A DNA stretch of 64,000 nt from Spirochaetia bacterium UBA5763 (GTDB lineage Bacteria > Spirochaetota > UBA4802 > UBA5550). The notes beneath the pieces are model-generated. The model saw nothing but the letters and a program-made list of their open reading frames with translations. It had not been told where the DNA came from and searched no databases. The DNA lies in the NCBI GenBank assembly GCA_002418835.1, contig DIEX01000032.1, positions 124,001-188,000 of the forward strand, given 5' to 3'. Below, piece after piece: positions 17,746 through 26,801 of this stretch. The position numbers and the translations under genes are program-made. The stretch's first letter is position 1; every line of letters begins with the position of its first letter.

Positions 17746-18441
17746 ATGAATTATGCTGTTATTCTTGCAGGTGGAAAAGGGCTCAGGCTCGGGGGGGATG
17801 TTCCGAAACAGCTTCTGCCGCTGGCTGGTAAACCTGTAATCAGATGGTCTGTTGAAACCTTTCAGTCTGTTGATGAAATAGATAAAATAATTATTGTAGG
17901 TGAAAAAAACTCTCTTGAAACACTAAAAGCAATGCTCCCTGAATATGATTTTCCGAAAGTTATAAGTTTCATAGAGGGTGGAGCTGAGAGATCCGATTCA
18001 TCATACAACGCGCTTATTTCAAAAGAATTTTCCACTGATGATCTAATACTCTTCCATGATGCTGCCCGTCCCTTTATAACTCCTGATATAATTAAATCAT
18101 TGATAGCAGAAGTAAAAGCTTCAGGTGCAGCGGGCATTTATATCCCTGCTGTTGATACTGTAACTATTGCTGAATATAGTAAAGTAATCTCAATCCCTGA
18201 GCGGAGGCAGGTATTCTATGCCCAGACTCCCCAGGGATTCAGGTACGATATTATAAAAGATGCACACGAAAAATATAAAAAGGGACTATTGAATATAAAG
18301 GTTACAGATGATGTTTCACTGGTGATGGCAAGAGGTTATGATGTAAAAATTGTAAACGGCTCTCCGCAGAATTTCAAAATAACAACGGACTTTGATTACA
18401 AAATTGCAGAATTTCTTGCCGGGAATGGTCCAGTTAAATGA
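17746..18441 (+). CDS. ispD: 2-C-methyl-D-erythritol 4-phosphate cytidylyltransferase IspD
   Basis: MEP pathway of isoprenoid synthesis: transfers CMP to MEP. Nucleotide-binding loop LAGGKGLRLGGDVPKQLLPL (about 7-26, with the key Arg and Lys), HDAARPFITPD near residue 104, QTPQGFR near 161 and TDDVSLV near 187. The 231-residue length is typical. The stop overlaps the start of the cyclase-like gene by four bases (ATGA), indicating translational coupling. Confidence 0.95.
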   Translation: MNYAVILAGGKGLRLGGDVPKQLLPLAGKPVIRWSVETFQSVDEIDKIIIVGEKNSLETLKAMLPEYDFPKVISFIEGGAERSDSSYNALISKEFSTDDLILFHDAARPFITPDIIKSLIAEVKASGAAGIYIPAVDTVTIAEYSKVISIPERRQVFYAQTPQGFRYDIIKDAHEKYKKGLLNIKVTDDVSLVMARGYDVKIVNGSPQNFKITTDFDYKIAEFLAGNGPVK

Positions 18442-19442
18442 GAAAATACCTTAAATCAGATCCGCTGCCATGGCTCACTGACGGAGAGAATCCTGCGGTT
18501 ACTTATCTGACGCATAAGGAGTTCTCTCATGCGGCAGATCCTGATGATTTATATAACACTCTTATCGCTTCTTCGCTAACAGCTTATTTCAGAAATAATT
18601 CTTCAGGGAATGTTCTGGGAGATTCCAAAAATTTTGATCTTTTCCATAGCGGCAGCGTGTGGTTTTTTCTTCTTGCTGCGGAATCCGGTTATGACAGCAG
18701 AACTGATTTTGTAAAAGCTACAGCTGATTATATATGCGGAGAATCTCAGCTCCCTGATGGCGGCTTTTCATTTAACTGGCGTCCCCCTGTATCAGTGGGA
18801 TGCAGAACCGGCGATATGATCAAAGGTATGATAAAAGCAGTAATTAATGATGAAAGAACAGATGCGGGATTGTCCTGGATTATTAAAAATCAGAGACATG
18901 ATGGAGGGTGGCTCCACTGCCCCTTCAGAGGCGCGCCGGATGTAATGAAACTGATATTTATTAAAAAGCCCGGCATTGGACATCTTGATGATCCTGATGT
19001 TAAAATACCAAGCTGCCCTGTTGCAACCTGCTCATGTATGAGTGCGCTTATAGAAAGTAAAAATAATAATTACAGCGATGCAATTACCCGTGCGGGAGTT
19101 TTTCTAACATCGCTGGATCTCTCAGGAAAAAGCGGAAAATGCAGAACAAGATGCGGCCTATCCATTGATCCGATGAAACCGGGATATCCTGTAATGTCAC
19201 AGTTTGATCTAATCTCTGTTTTACAGCTCCTGACAGCAACAGGTTTATCTGACAGCAGCATGGGAGGGGAACTCTTCAACCACGTTATGCGTTTTCAGGG
19301 GAGCGAAGGGCGATGGCATTCACTGAATACAAATCAGGGGATGCTTCCTGAGAAGAAGGGTGAAAGCAGGTGGGTTACCCTGAACGCCATTAGAATGATA
19401 AAAGCAGTATCTGATAAAGAGAATCAGTTGGAGAATGCGTAA
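18438..19442 (+). CDS. Terpene-cyclase/prenyltransferase-like alpha-alpha barrel protein
   Basis: The 334-residue protein has repeated units of the squalene-cyclase/prenyltransferase-beta barrel: ESQLPDGGFSFNW near residue 96, IIKNQRHDGGWLHCP near 148, MRFQGSEGRWHS near 283. No DXDD or DCTAE catalytic motif of true cyclases is visible. Five Cys lie in the middle (about 194-199 and 235-239), suggesting metal or disulfide binding. Known relatives are variously hypothetical. Coupling to ispD hints at isoprenoid metabolism but does not prove it. The 3' end overlaps the convergent OMP gene by 19 bases. Confidence 0.6.
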   Translation: MRKYLKSDPLPWLTDGENPAVTYLTHKEFSHAADPDDLYNTLIASSLTAYFRNNSSGNVLGDSKNFDLFHSGSVWFFLLAAESGYDSRTDFVKATADYICGESQLPDGGFSFNWRPPVSVGCRTGDMIKGMIKAVINDERTDAGLSWIIKNQRHDGGWLHCPFRGAPDVMKLIFIKKPGIGHLDDPDVKIPSCPVATCSCMSALIESKNNNYSDAITRAGVFLTSLDLSGKSGKCRTRCGLSIDPMKPGYPVMSQFDLISVLQLLTATGLSDSSMGGELFNHVMRFQGSEGRWHSLNTNQGMLPEKKGESRWVTLNAIRMIKAVSDKENQLENA

Positions 19443-20209
19443 CCCGCAGAAACTATAAAGTTAATAGTCTGCATGGAAGTTGAAGTTGCGCCGTTCAGAT
19501 ATTTTCGGTTTTCAGTACCCACTGTCTGATTCAGGTTATAAGCGGGGCTGAATGTTAAGCTGTATGATGTCCATTCACCGCCAAGGGAGAGATAAAATCC
19601 TCCGCTGAAATAAATTGCCAGAGATAGTTCCGCACCATAAAAAATTCCGTTTACATCTCTCTCCCGGTCTCCGTTATTTGTATAAGAATCAACCAGTTTT
19701 GCTGCAACAGGGGTTGCAGTGTATTTTGCCACCGCGTAACCTATTTCAGGGGTCAGGATAATATCCCACTGTTTTCTTGCAGTGAGGTGGAATGACGGGC
19801 CAAGAACCAGTGAAAAATTCTGATAGAGATTTTCATTCCAGTTCTGATAGTCAGAACCGAAAGCGGTCCTCTGGACAACCACAGACCTCCTTATCTTTGT
19901 TTTCACACCTAGGTGATCCAGCGGCATATATTCAAAGAAGAAGCCGAAATCATAAGAGAGGTGGTTAACAACCAGTTCTTTCGTGGTCTGGCTCTCATCA
20001 AAGGTATAAGTGTTCCCTTTAACAAAATCCTCCTCCCCTGAAATTGCATCCCCATAAGGCATCCCTATTGAAAAGAAACCTCCAGCCAGCATCTGCCCTT
20101 CGTGTGCTCCTTCAGGTGGTTTATCCAGCTCCTCAAACTGTGAACTGTAAAGAGGGGAACAGAATGCATAGAAGAGAATTAAAAATGCTAATTTATTTAT
20201 TGTTTTCAT
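19424..20209 (-). CDS. Predicted outer-membrane beta-barrel protein
   Basis: A signal peptide (INKLAFLILFYAFCSPLYSS) starts a 261-residue protein with alternating aromatic/hydrophobic strands and a C-terminal run ending in FIVSAGYAFSN, typical of outer-membrane barrels. No specific family is recognised. It starts eight bases after the 3-hydroxyacyl-CoA dehydrogenase stop and is probably cotranscribed with it. Confidence 0.7.
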   Translation of the reverse strand: MKTINKLAFLILFYAFCSPLYSSQFEELDKPPEGAHEGQMLAGGFFSIGMPYGDAISGEEDFVKGNTYTFDESQTTKELVVNHLSYDFGFFFEYMPLDHLGVKTKIRRSVVVQRTAFGSDYQNWNENLYQNFSLVLGPSFHLTARKQWDIILTPEIGYAVAKYTATPVAAKLVDSYTNNGDRERDVNGIFYGAELSLAIYFSGGFYLSLGGEWTSYSLTFSPAYNLNQTVGTENRKYLNGATSTSMQTINFIVSAGYAFSN

Positions 20210-20217
20210 AGTACTTA

Positions 20218-21060
20218 TCAGTAGATATAAAATCCACGGCCTGTTTTTTTACCAAGGTAACCGGATGCGACATATTTTCTGAGCAGCGGGCACGGCCTGT
20301 ATTTGAAGTCAGCATATCCCCTGAACATCTCCTCTCCGATATTAAGTATTACGTCGAGACCAACCATATCCGCAATCTCAAGAGGGCCCATCGGTATGTT
20401 AAGACCTTTTCTCATTGCTTTGTCTATAACCTCAGGTTTAGCGCCACCTTCATAAAGAAGGAATGCTGCTTCATTAATCATGGGGTAAAGTATCCTGTTA
20501 AGATAAAATCCGGGATAATCCTTTGCCTCTATAAAATCTTTTTTAAGTTTTTTCAGAAATGATTTTGCCATTTCAATGGTTTCCCTTGTGGTGCAGAAAC
20601 CCGGGACAATTTCAACCAGTTTCATTACTCTTGCAGGATTGAGAAAGTGGAGACCAATAACAGATTCAGGCCTGGTTGTAGCTGCTGCAATCTCTGTTAT
20701 AGATATTGATGATGTTATTGAAGCAAGAACGCTCCCCCCTCCTGAAATAGTATCGAGATTTTTAAAAATTTCTTTTTTCACGGAAAGGTCTTCGTTTGCT
20801 GCTTCAAGAAAAATATCTGAATCAGCTATATCACTAAGGTTTTCCACAATGGAAATATTTCCGAGAATTTTATCTTTCTCATCAGCAGAAATTCTCTCTT
20901 TTTTTATATATTCTTCCAGCCTTAAAGCGATTGTTTCCAGTGCAATAACAGCTTTTTTATGATTTATATCAAATATTCGAATGTGAAAACCTGCTTCAGC
21001 TGTTATGTGAGCAAGATCAGTACCCATGACTCCTGCCCCTATTATTCCAAGCTTGTTCAT
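20218..21060 (-). CDS. 3-hydroxyacyl-CoA (3-hydroxybutyryl-CoA) dehydrogenase
   Basis: NAD(P)-dependent oxidation/reduction of 3-hydroxyacyl-CoA, used in beta-oxidation or butyrate/crotonyl-CoA pathways. The 280-residue stand-alone form has the Rossmann motif GIIGAGVMGTDLAHITAEAG near the N-terminus, catalytic region GLHFLNPARVMKLVEIVPG near 138 (His-Glu pair), and YPGFYLNRILYPMINEAAF near 178. The C-terminal helical domain follows. No thiolase or crotonase neighbour is present, so the direction of the pathway is open. Confidence 0.92.
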   Translation of the reverse strand: MNKLGIIGAGVMGTDLAHITAEAGFHIRIFDINHKKAVIALETIALRLEEYIKKERISADEKDKILGNISIVENLSDIADSDIFLEAANEDLSVKKEIFKNLDTISGGGSVLASITSSISITEIAAATTRPESVIGLHFLNPARVMKLVEIVPGFCTTRETIEMAKSFLKKLKKDFIEAKDYPGFYLNRILYPMINEAAFLLYEGGAKPEVIDKAMRKGLNIPMGPLEIADMVGLDVILNIGEEMFRGYADFKYRPCPLLRKYVASGYLGKKTGRGFYIY

Positions 21061-21410
21061 AAAATCTCCCTGAAAAACTTTAATAATTTACAATATAGCC
21101 CGTTCCTTTTTTATCAACAATAAAATAATTGACTCTATTTATATTTTAAGACTATATATTGGTAATCTGTTTAAAATTATTATAATATAGCTGTTAACGA
21201 TTAAATTTGTTCCTTATCTATGTCATTCGAAGAAGCGATAGCGACTGAGCAGTTCGACAGGCTCACTGACCATTAATCCCGGTTCCTGAGCTTGTCGAAG
21301 GACTCACATGCGTTCGAAATGACAATGGCCTAATCCATTCGTTATTTGCTATAGTTTTCATTATATTATCTAGTATAAATGGAGTTTCATCAGGAAGCGG
21401 GTATCAGTAA
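21061..21410. other. Intergenic region holding one dispersed inverted-repeat element
   Basis: Between two divergent genes. An AT-rich left part with possible promoters is followed by the repeat at 21221-21324 (listed separately). The final 86 bases lead into the 584-residue gene. No ORF or structured RNA was recognised besides the repeat. Confidence 0.6.
21221..21324. repeat. Dispersed intergenic inverted repeat, copy 1 (nested type)
   Basis: Outer ends TGTCATTCGAA (21221-21231) and TTCGAAATGACA (21313-21324) are inverted relative to each other. Inside are a second inverted pair around TTCGACAGGCTCA (21253-21265) and TGAGCTTGTCGAA (21287-21299). The left part AAGAAGCGATAGCGACTGAG recurs at 43466-43485 and, with changes, at 23996-24015. 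Confidence 0.8.
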
Positions 21411-23165
21411 ATGAAAGAAATAGATAAAACAAAATCAAACATCAAGATTCATGAAATTGATGAAAAACAGAGGAAGGAACTTTTTCAGAAGTTTTCTGAT
21501 GCCGGCGGTAAAGTACTCTCTGAGAGAGAGGCCCGGAGAGGGCTTGTAATAGACAGGGATAAACAGAAAAAACACCAGCAGAGACTTGACGATCATTACA
21601 AGTCTATGAAGAGTTCTTCAGTGAAAACCACTTATGCAAAACAGCCCCAGCCAGCCGGAATCAGAAACAAACCTCTTGCTGAAGATACCCCATGGAACAA
21701 ATTCCGTATAAGGATGCGCCTCCGTTTCATGAGAGTTACAGGTTTTAATACACTTTTTTTTCACGGGAAATTTCTTGATTCATTTACAGGGAGTTACAAA
21801 ACCTCTCTCATGGAAATACAGATGGCATACCTCGCTCTTTTTAAAAGAGACCTGAACCTCGGCGGAAGAATAATTGTCAGACTGGATAAAGCATCACCTC
21901 TCTATTTTGCCGTTCTTGAAAGGGCCGGTGAAATTTTTGAACCGATGATTATTGATCAGATTACAGAGAAATATCTGGCATTCCCATCAGTACCGCAGCC
22001 TATCACAGATCTGAAGGAGCCTGTCATTGATCTATTCAGGCCTCTTTACATATTAAAGCCCTATGAAAATACACTTATGAATGCCTTCGAAAAATCGATA
22101 ACTCTTTACTCTGATATAGCTGATTCAAAAAATGCGAAATCAATAAAAAAGAAAGAGATACGTAATGCGCTTTTCATAATTTTTGATAAACTCTACCCCA
22201 GACTGCATACACTATTCTGTCAGTATTACGGAATTCTATTCGATGAGAATGACAAAAGGATAGAAGATATTCTTTCTATTGCCCCGGCGGAAAAACCGGA
22301 AGGTAGGAGAAGAGGAACCAGGCCATCCTCAAATTTTTCAAATGATGTTATTTCAGAACAGGAAGAGGCTGATTCAGATGAAGAGGAAAATGCTGCGCAG
22401 GAGGAGGATCCCACAGTTAAGGAGGGGCTGAAACTGATGTACGGCCTTGATTTCAATTCACTGAGAAAGATGTATGATAAGAAGAACAGGTTTGAGCAGA
22501 TATATGATAATGATAAAACTTTCCTGGCATATCTTCTCTTTCTTGAATTCGAAAACGAGTATTCTGTTATACTGACCACAAACCAGATTAAATTCAATAT
22601 AGATTTCTCTTCAAGCACAAAGGTGGATTACAGAGAAACAATGCAGGAGCTTTTTAACAGGATGAGAAAATGCCACGAAGCTTTTCTCTCCTATTATGAA
22701 TCTTACGGTTCATACTGTAAAATCAGGAGTGCTAAACCTATCAGCAATGAACAGTATATAACCTACACAAAACGCCTTGATGAAGTTACAAAAAGAAAAA
22801 ATGATATAGGGACACAGTGCAGATATTTAATCAGAGTCTTCATGGATAATGTTGCCCATATCCTTTCGGAACTTGTTGATGATATGAACGGACGTCAGTT
22901 TTATATTAATAATCCGCAGGATATACTGGAGCTTTTTTATCAGATTGAAGGTGAGAAAAAACTTAAAGACAAGAAGATCTATGATTCAATACAGATATCA
23001 CAAAGGTTTGCTGCTGCAATGGTTCACAGGCTCAGCCCTGGTGGAGATCTTACGGGAACAACTGAATTTTCTGAAGAATCCACTATGGTTTCTGAAGATT
23101 TATCCGATGAACAGGGTGCTGCAAAAAGAGAATCAATACTTGATGAACTTGATGATATTATCTGA
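21411..23165 (+). CDS. Unrecognised large cytoplasmic protein (584 residues)
   Basis: No named domain is recognised, though the protein has the look of a conserved spirochaete hypothetical. It is predicted soluble. A basic N-terminal region (1-100) is followed by a helical core about 100-300 with RMRLRFMRVTGFNTLFFHGKF. A low-complexity acidic linker comes next (about 298-335, many Glu/Asp/Ser), and then a second helical domain. There is no signal peptide or membrane segment. It overlaps the convergent MnmD gene by eight bases. Function is unknown. Confidence 0.8.
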   Translation: MKEIDKTKSNIKIHEIDEKQRKELFQKFSDAGGKVLSEREARRGLVIDRDKQKKHQQRLDDHYKSMKSSSVKTTYAKQPQPAGIRNKPLAEDTPWNKFRIRMRLRFMRVTGFNTLFFHGKFLDSFTGSYKTSLMEIQMAYLALFKRDLNLGGRIIVRLDKASPLYFAVLERAGEIFEPMIIDQITEKYLAFPSVPQPITDLKEPVIDLFRPLYILKPYENTLMNAFEKSITLYSDIADSKNAKSIKKKEIRNALFIIFDKLYPRLHTLFCQYYGILFDENDKRIEDILSIAPAEKPEGRRRGTRPSSNFSNDVISEQEEADSDEEENAAQEEDPTVKEGLKLMYGLDFNSLRKMYDKKNRFEQIYDNDKTFLAYLLFLEFENEYSVILTTNQIKFNIDFSSSTKVDYRETMQELFNRMRKCHEAFLSYYESYGSYCKIRSAKPISNEQYITYTKRLDEVTKRKNDIGTQCRYLIRVFMDNVAHILSELVDDMNGRQFYINNPQDILELFYQIEGEKKLKDKKIYDSIQISQRFAAAMVHRLSPGGDLTGTTEFSEESTMVSEDLSDEQGAAKRESILDELDDII

Positions 23166-23985
23166 TTACGGCTTTTTTCCCCTCCCGGATTCTATCGAGC
23201 CTTTCTGAAAGAATCTCTTCTCTTTTCATGGAAAGTCCTCTATCCCTGTAAGGCTCAGATCTTGGGTTATCCATAATATTACTGATCCTTTCATCATTCA
23301 GAGGTTCAATTATTCCAGATTTTGAAGCAATTGTTCCTTCACGTTTTCTACCCACAGATGGACCTGATCCGATAATTAAACCTGCTTCTAACATTGCTCT
23401 TCTGATCTGGTCAGCACTGGAATAGGTGGTAAGGATGGCCGTTTCAGCCGTGAGATTCTTTATACAGGCAAAGTATTCAACGCTCCACATCTCGGGATTT
23501 TTTGAGGGAGAGAAGGGGTCCTGGAAAACAGCATCAAATTTTATTCTCTCCATCTTTTTTAAAAAATTTCTTCCGTCTCCAAAGAGTATCTCCAGCGTGA
23601 TATTTTCGATTGAACCTTTTCCACTCCTGTAGACCTGTTTTATGAAGTTATAAATATCATCTCTTTCATCATTAAATTTGATCTTCTCCATAAACTCAAT
23701 GAGATGCCGCTCCTTTTCAAGAGATATTATATTCAGATCAGATTGCTTTTTTTTCAGTTTAAACTCATGGATAAGGGCAAGGGTATTATACCCCAGCCCG
23801 AAGCCAACATCAAGGACATTTATTATATCAGCGTCAAGATCCAGAACTCCTGAGGGATAAATATGCTTCAGCAGGGATTCCTCGTATGCGCCGGAATCGG
23901 AATGCATGGCCTGATCATACTCCTCAAGAAAAAGAGTTGAAGTACCGTCTGCCGTGGGGATTAAATAATTTTTTTTATCAGTCAT
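23158..23985 (-). CDS. MnmD/MnmC-like SAM-dependent tRNA wobble-uridine methyltransferase
   Basis: Resembles the methyltransferase half of MnmC (DUF752), which makes the last step of 5-methylaminomethyl-2-thiouridine in tRNA. Motif VLDVGFGLGYNTLALIHEF near residue 59 binds SAM. The family signature FDAVFQDPFSPSKNPEMW near 154 and GREGT-like GRKREGTIAS near 235 are present. The FAD-dependent C-terminal half of MnmC is absent, so this is the stand-alone MnmD form. It acts with MnmG (31749-33614). Confidence 0.88.
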   Translation of the reverse strand: MTDKKNYLIPTADGTSTLFLEEYDQAMHSDSGAYEESLLKHIYPSGVLDLDADIINVLDVGFGLGYNTLALIHEFKLKKKQSDLNIISLEKERHLIEFMEKIKFNDERDDIYNFIKQVYRSGKGSIENITLEILFGDGRNFLKKMERIKFDAVFQDPFSPSKNPEMWSVEYFACIKNLTAETAILTTYSSADQIRRAMLEAGLIIGSGPSVGRKREGTIASKSGIIEPLNDERISNIMDNPRSEPYRDRGLSMKREEILSERLDRIREGKKAVIR

Positions 23986-23990
23986 AGTAT

Positions 23991-24143
23991 GTTTCGAAGA
24001 AGCGATAGTGATTCAGAAATCTTTTTTTATTATTATAAATAATGATATATTCCCTGTAAAAGAAATTTCTCACGTCTGTTTGAAATGACATAAAGTTTTA
24101 GCCTGTCATTTCGAACCCCTTCAATTTTTCGGGTGAGAAATCT
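23991..24143. repeat. Dispersed intergenic inverted repeat, copy 2 (two tandem elements)
   Basis: First element 23991-24090 begins GTTTCGAAGAAGCGATAG and ends TTTGAAATGACA. Second element 24104-24143 begins TGTCATTTCGAACCCCTTC and ends GGTGAGAAATCTC. The second is nearly the reverse complement of 43403-43443. It occupies the gap between the divergent MnmD and acylphosphatase genes. Confidence 0.8.
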
Positions 24144-24213
24144 CATACTTTAATATATGGTGACAGAATGAGTCTTTCGTATGCCACAATAATGTCAATA
24201 TGCAAAAGGTTCT

Positions 24214-24489
24214 ATGAGTAAAAAAGTTATACTAAAAGGAAGAGTTCAGGGTGTGGGGTGCAGGGGTTACTGCGCTGTTTATGCCAGACGCCTCGGGATA
24301 CGCGGTTCAGCAACAAATATGAGCGACGGTTCCGTTCGTCTTGTTCTTGACTCTGACGATGAAAAAATTTTGCAGAGATATATCAGTGCGCTCCTGACAA
24401 ATCCTGAGGGGCATCATTTTTTTGGCAGGATAACAGATGTGGATGTTTCTGATTATTCGGGAAAAGTGTCCGGAGATTATCTTTTCTGA
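24214..24489 (+). CDS. acyP: Acylphosphatase
   Basis: A 91-residue single-domain enzyme that hydrolyses carboxyl-phosphate bonds. The phosphate cradle GRVQGVGCRGYCAVYARRLG at residues 8-27 holds the catalytic Arg. The catalytic Asn sits in ATNMSDGSVRLVL near 36. The usual Phe after the GV pair is replaced by Cys, a conservative change in the loop. It overlaps the convergent metallopeptidase gene by 13 bases. Confidence 0.9.
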   Translation: MSKKVILKGRVQGVGCRGYCAVYARRLGIRGSATNMSDGSVRLVLDSDDEKILQRYISALLTNPEGHHFFGRITDVDVSDYSGKVSGDYLF

Positions 24490-25067
24490 GCTGCTTCAAT
24501 AAGTACCGGTTTTATTGTTTTCATACGCCTGCATTTTATTTTTTTAAAGCTGTTCTGCAGATCACGGGAATTCATCTCCAGGAAAGAGTGGTAGGGTGTC
24601 CCCTTTACATAGCTGTAAAATTCTTCAGCGTAATCAAGGTATTTCTCCTCAAAACTTTTCTTTGAATGGCCGTGGGCTTTTTTAAATTTCCCCATCCTGC
24701 GGATATCACCGTTGAAATCGGGACTTATATGGTAGAGTTCATGAAACATCACGTTGACTTTTTCTCTGGCGCTAATGTCGAAAAATTTCGGGTGGTAGTA
24801 GTATATTAGGTATTTTATCTCAATATCATTATATATAACTTTCGGGATTGTGTATAGTCTTCCGTGAAAGTTTATTATGTCAGATCCCTCTTCAAACTTT
24901 AAAGGGACAAGTTTTCCGTAAATCCCCCCCCTGCTGTCAGCTCTGTTTGACGCGCAGCAGACAAGCATCCTGTTTATATCATATCCCCTGAATTCCGGCG
25001 TGCGGACAATCATTTCATGGGTGATGAGAGAGAGTGTGTCTGTAAGATTTATAGAAGAGTGGATCAT
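24477..25067 (-). CDS. Putative zinc metallopeptidase (phage-metallopeptidase-like, HExxH)
   Basis: A 196-residue soluble protein with the zinc motif HELYH near residue 113 (VNVMFHELYHISPDF), followed by a possible third ligand region HGHSKK about 20 residues on. The family resembles putative phage metallopeptidases, yet no other phage gene is near. It is last in the hisI-MBL/cNMP-nadK-recN-peptidase run, overlapping the recN stop by one base. It could also be a non-catalytic DNA-associated member; the substrate is unknown. Confidence 0.65.
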   Translation of the reverse strand: MIHSSINLTDTLSLITHEMIVRTPEFRGYDINRMLVCCASNRADSRGGIYGKLVPLKFEEGSDIINFHGRLYTIPKVIYNDIEIKYLIYYYHPKFFDISAREKVNVMFHELYHISPDFNGDIRRMGKFKKAHGHSKKSFEEKYLDYAEEFYSYVKGTPYHSFLEMNSRDLQNSFKKIKCRRMKTIKPVLIEAAQKR

Positions 25068-26779
25068 CAGTTTGCCAGGGCTCTCTCAATCATCTCTTCG
25101 GCATGCTTAATGGAGAGGTCTGTAATCTCCTCACCTGCAAGCATACGGGCAACTTCCCGAACCTTTTCCTTGTCAGAGAGATTTTTCACAAGGGTGGTAA
25201 CGCGTCCATCGCTCTTACCCTTCTGTACAAGAAAGTGCGTATCTGACATGGCTGCAATCTGGGGGAGGTGAGTGATAAGGAGTACCTGTCTGTCCTTTGA
25301 GAGATTTCTCAGTTTTCTTCCGACAATTTCCGCTGTTTTACCGCTTATACCTGCGTCCACCTCATCAAAGATCAGTGTCTCCACAATGTCAGCGGACTGG
25401 ATTACATTTTTCAGGGCCAGCATGATCCTCGACATCTCACCCCCTGAGGCGACTTTTCTTAGCTGCCTCAGGTCCTCTCCTTCATTTGCTGAAAGGAGAA
25501 ATTCTATCCTGTCAATTCCGTGGGGGTAGAGTATATATTTATTATTGTCGCTTTCAATGTCGCCGTCAGGGCTGATCTCCCGTTTGATGGAAATTTTAAA
25601 AACAGTTCCTGCCATACCGAGATCTTTCAGTTCTTTAATTACAAGCTGCTCCAGTTTAAGGGCTGCAGTTTTACGTTTCTCAGACAGGGCAAGGGCCAGT
25701 TCCTTTGCATCTTTCACTGTCTTTTTTTCGTCTGCCCTGAGCTGTTCCATCTCCTCGTCGCTTGAGTTAATAGCATCAAGTTCAGTTTTTGCTTTTTCTG
25801 CATACTGGAGAATTTCATGGATTGAATCGCCGTACTTTTTTTTAAGTCCCTGGATGGTATTAAGTCTCTCCTCAACCTGGTTTATCCTGTCAGGAGAAAA
25901 ATCTATACTATTTCTGTAATCACGTAATTCTGATGATGAATCCTCAAGAGAATAAAGCGCCTCCCGGATCTTGTCCAGCATTGAGGCGATGTCAGGATCT
26001 ATGTCTGAAATTTTAGAGAGGTTCGATTCAGCCTTTTTCAGGTTCCGGATGACTCCGGTTTCACCTGTTATAAGTTCAGCAGATTCATTTACTTCTTTAA
26101 AGATTTTTTCGGCATTTGCAAGGAGGTTCGATTCATTGCGAAGTTCCTCCTCCTCTCCAGGTTTCAGTCCTGCTGATTCGATCTCTTTTATGGAGAAGGT
26201 ATTGAATTCAATCCTGCGGGCCTTTTCTCTTTCATCAATTTCAAAGGAGCTTATTCTGTTTCTTATGGAGTATAGCTTTTCGTGGACTTCTCTCACTTTC
26301 GCAACATCACCAGAGAGCCCTCCGAAGCTGTCAAGAAGCTCCCGGTGTTTGGATATGTTTACTATTGTCTGGTGTTCATTCTGGCCATGTATATCTATAA
26401 GGTTTTCGGAGATCTCCTTAAGTTTTGCAACAGGGATCTGCATGGAGTTTGCAAAACATCTCCCTTTGCCGTTAGCGAAGATCTCCCTCCTTATAACAAG
26501 CTGATCATCATCAGTATCGATTCCCGCTTCATCAAGGATTTTAGCAAGCTCCTTCAGTCCGGATACATCAAAACCCGCTTCAAGAGATGCCTTGTCAAAA
26601 CCTGTACGTATCATGTCAGTGCTTAGCTTTTCTCCAAGGACACCTGATATGGCATCAATGAGAATCGACTTTCCGGCACCTGTTTCGCCTGAGAGAATGT
26701 TAAGGCCGCGTGTGAAGCTTACTGTAAGTGAATCTATTATTACGAAGTTTTTAATTCTCAGATCCAGCAGCATAATCAA
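25067..26779 (-). CDS. recN: DNA repair ATPase RecN
   Basis: SMC-like ATPase used in double-strand-break repair. Walker A GETGAGKSILIDAI near residue 31, a long coiled-coil middle (about 155-380), signature ASGGEMSRIMLALKN near 448, Walker B LIFDEVDAGISG near 472 and the terminal LLITHLPQIAAM near 503. At 570 residues it is full length. It starts 22 bases after nadK. Confidence 0.96.
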   Translation of the reverse strand: MIMLLDLRIKNFVIIDSLTVSFTRGLNILSGETGAGKSILIDAISGVLGEKLSTDMIRTGFDKASLEAGFDVSGLKELAKILDEAGIDTDDDQLVIRREIFANGKGRCFANSMQIPVAKLKEISENLIDIHGQNEHQTIVNISKHRELLDSFGGLSGDVAKVREVHEKLYSIRNRISSFEIDEREKARRIEFNTFSIKEIESAGLKPGEEEELRNESNLLANAEKIFKEVNESAELITGETGVIRNLKKAESNLSKISDIDPDIASMLDKIREALYSLEDSSSELRDYRNSIDFSPDRINQVEERLNTIQGLKKKYGDSIHEILQYAEKAKTELDAINSSDEEMEQLRADEKKTVKDAKELALALSEKRKTAALKLEQLVIKELKDLGMAGTVFKISIKREISPDGDIESDNNKYILYPHGIDRIEFLLSANEGEDLRQLRKVASGGEMSRIMLALKNVIQSADIVETLIFDEVDAGISGKTAEIVGRKLRNLSKDRQVLLITHLPQIAAMSDTHFLVQKGKSDGRVTTLVKNLSDKEKVREVARMLAGEEITDLSIKHAEEMIERALAN

Positions 26780-26801
26780 CCTTCAGAGAAGAGTTACGGG
26801 G

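Noticed and set aside
24477..25067. Prophage remnant suggested by the phage-metallopeptidase-like gene
   Set aside because: It is coupled to recN in a housekeeping operon with no other phage genes nearby.
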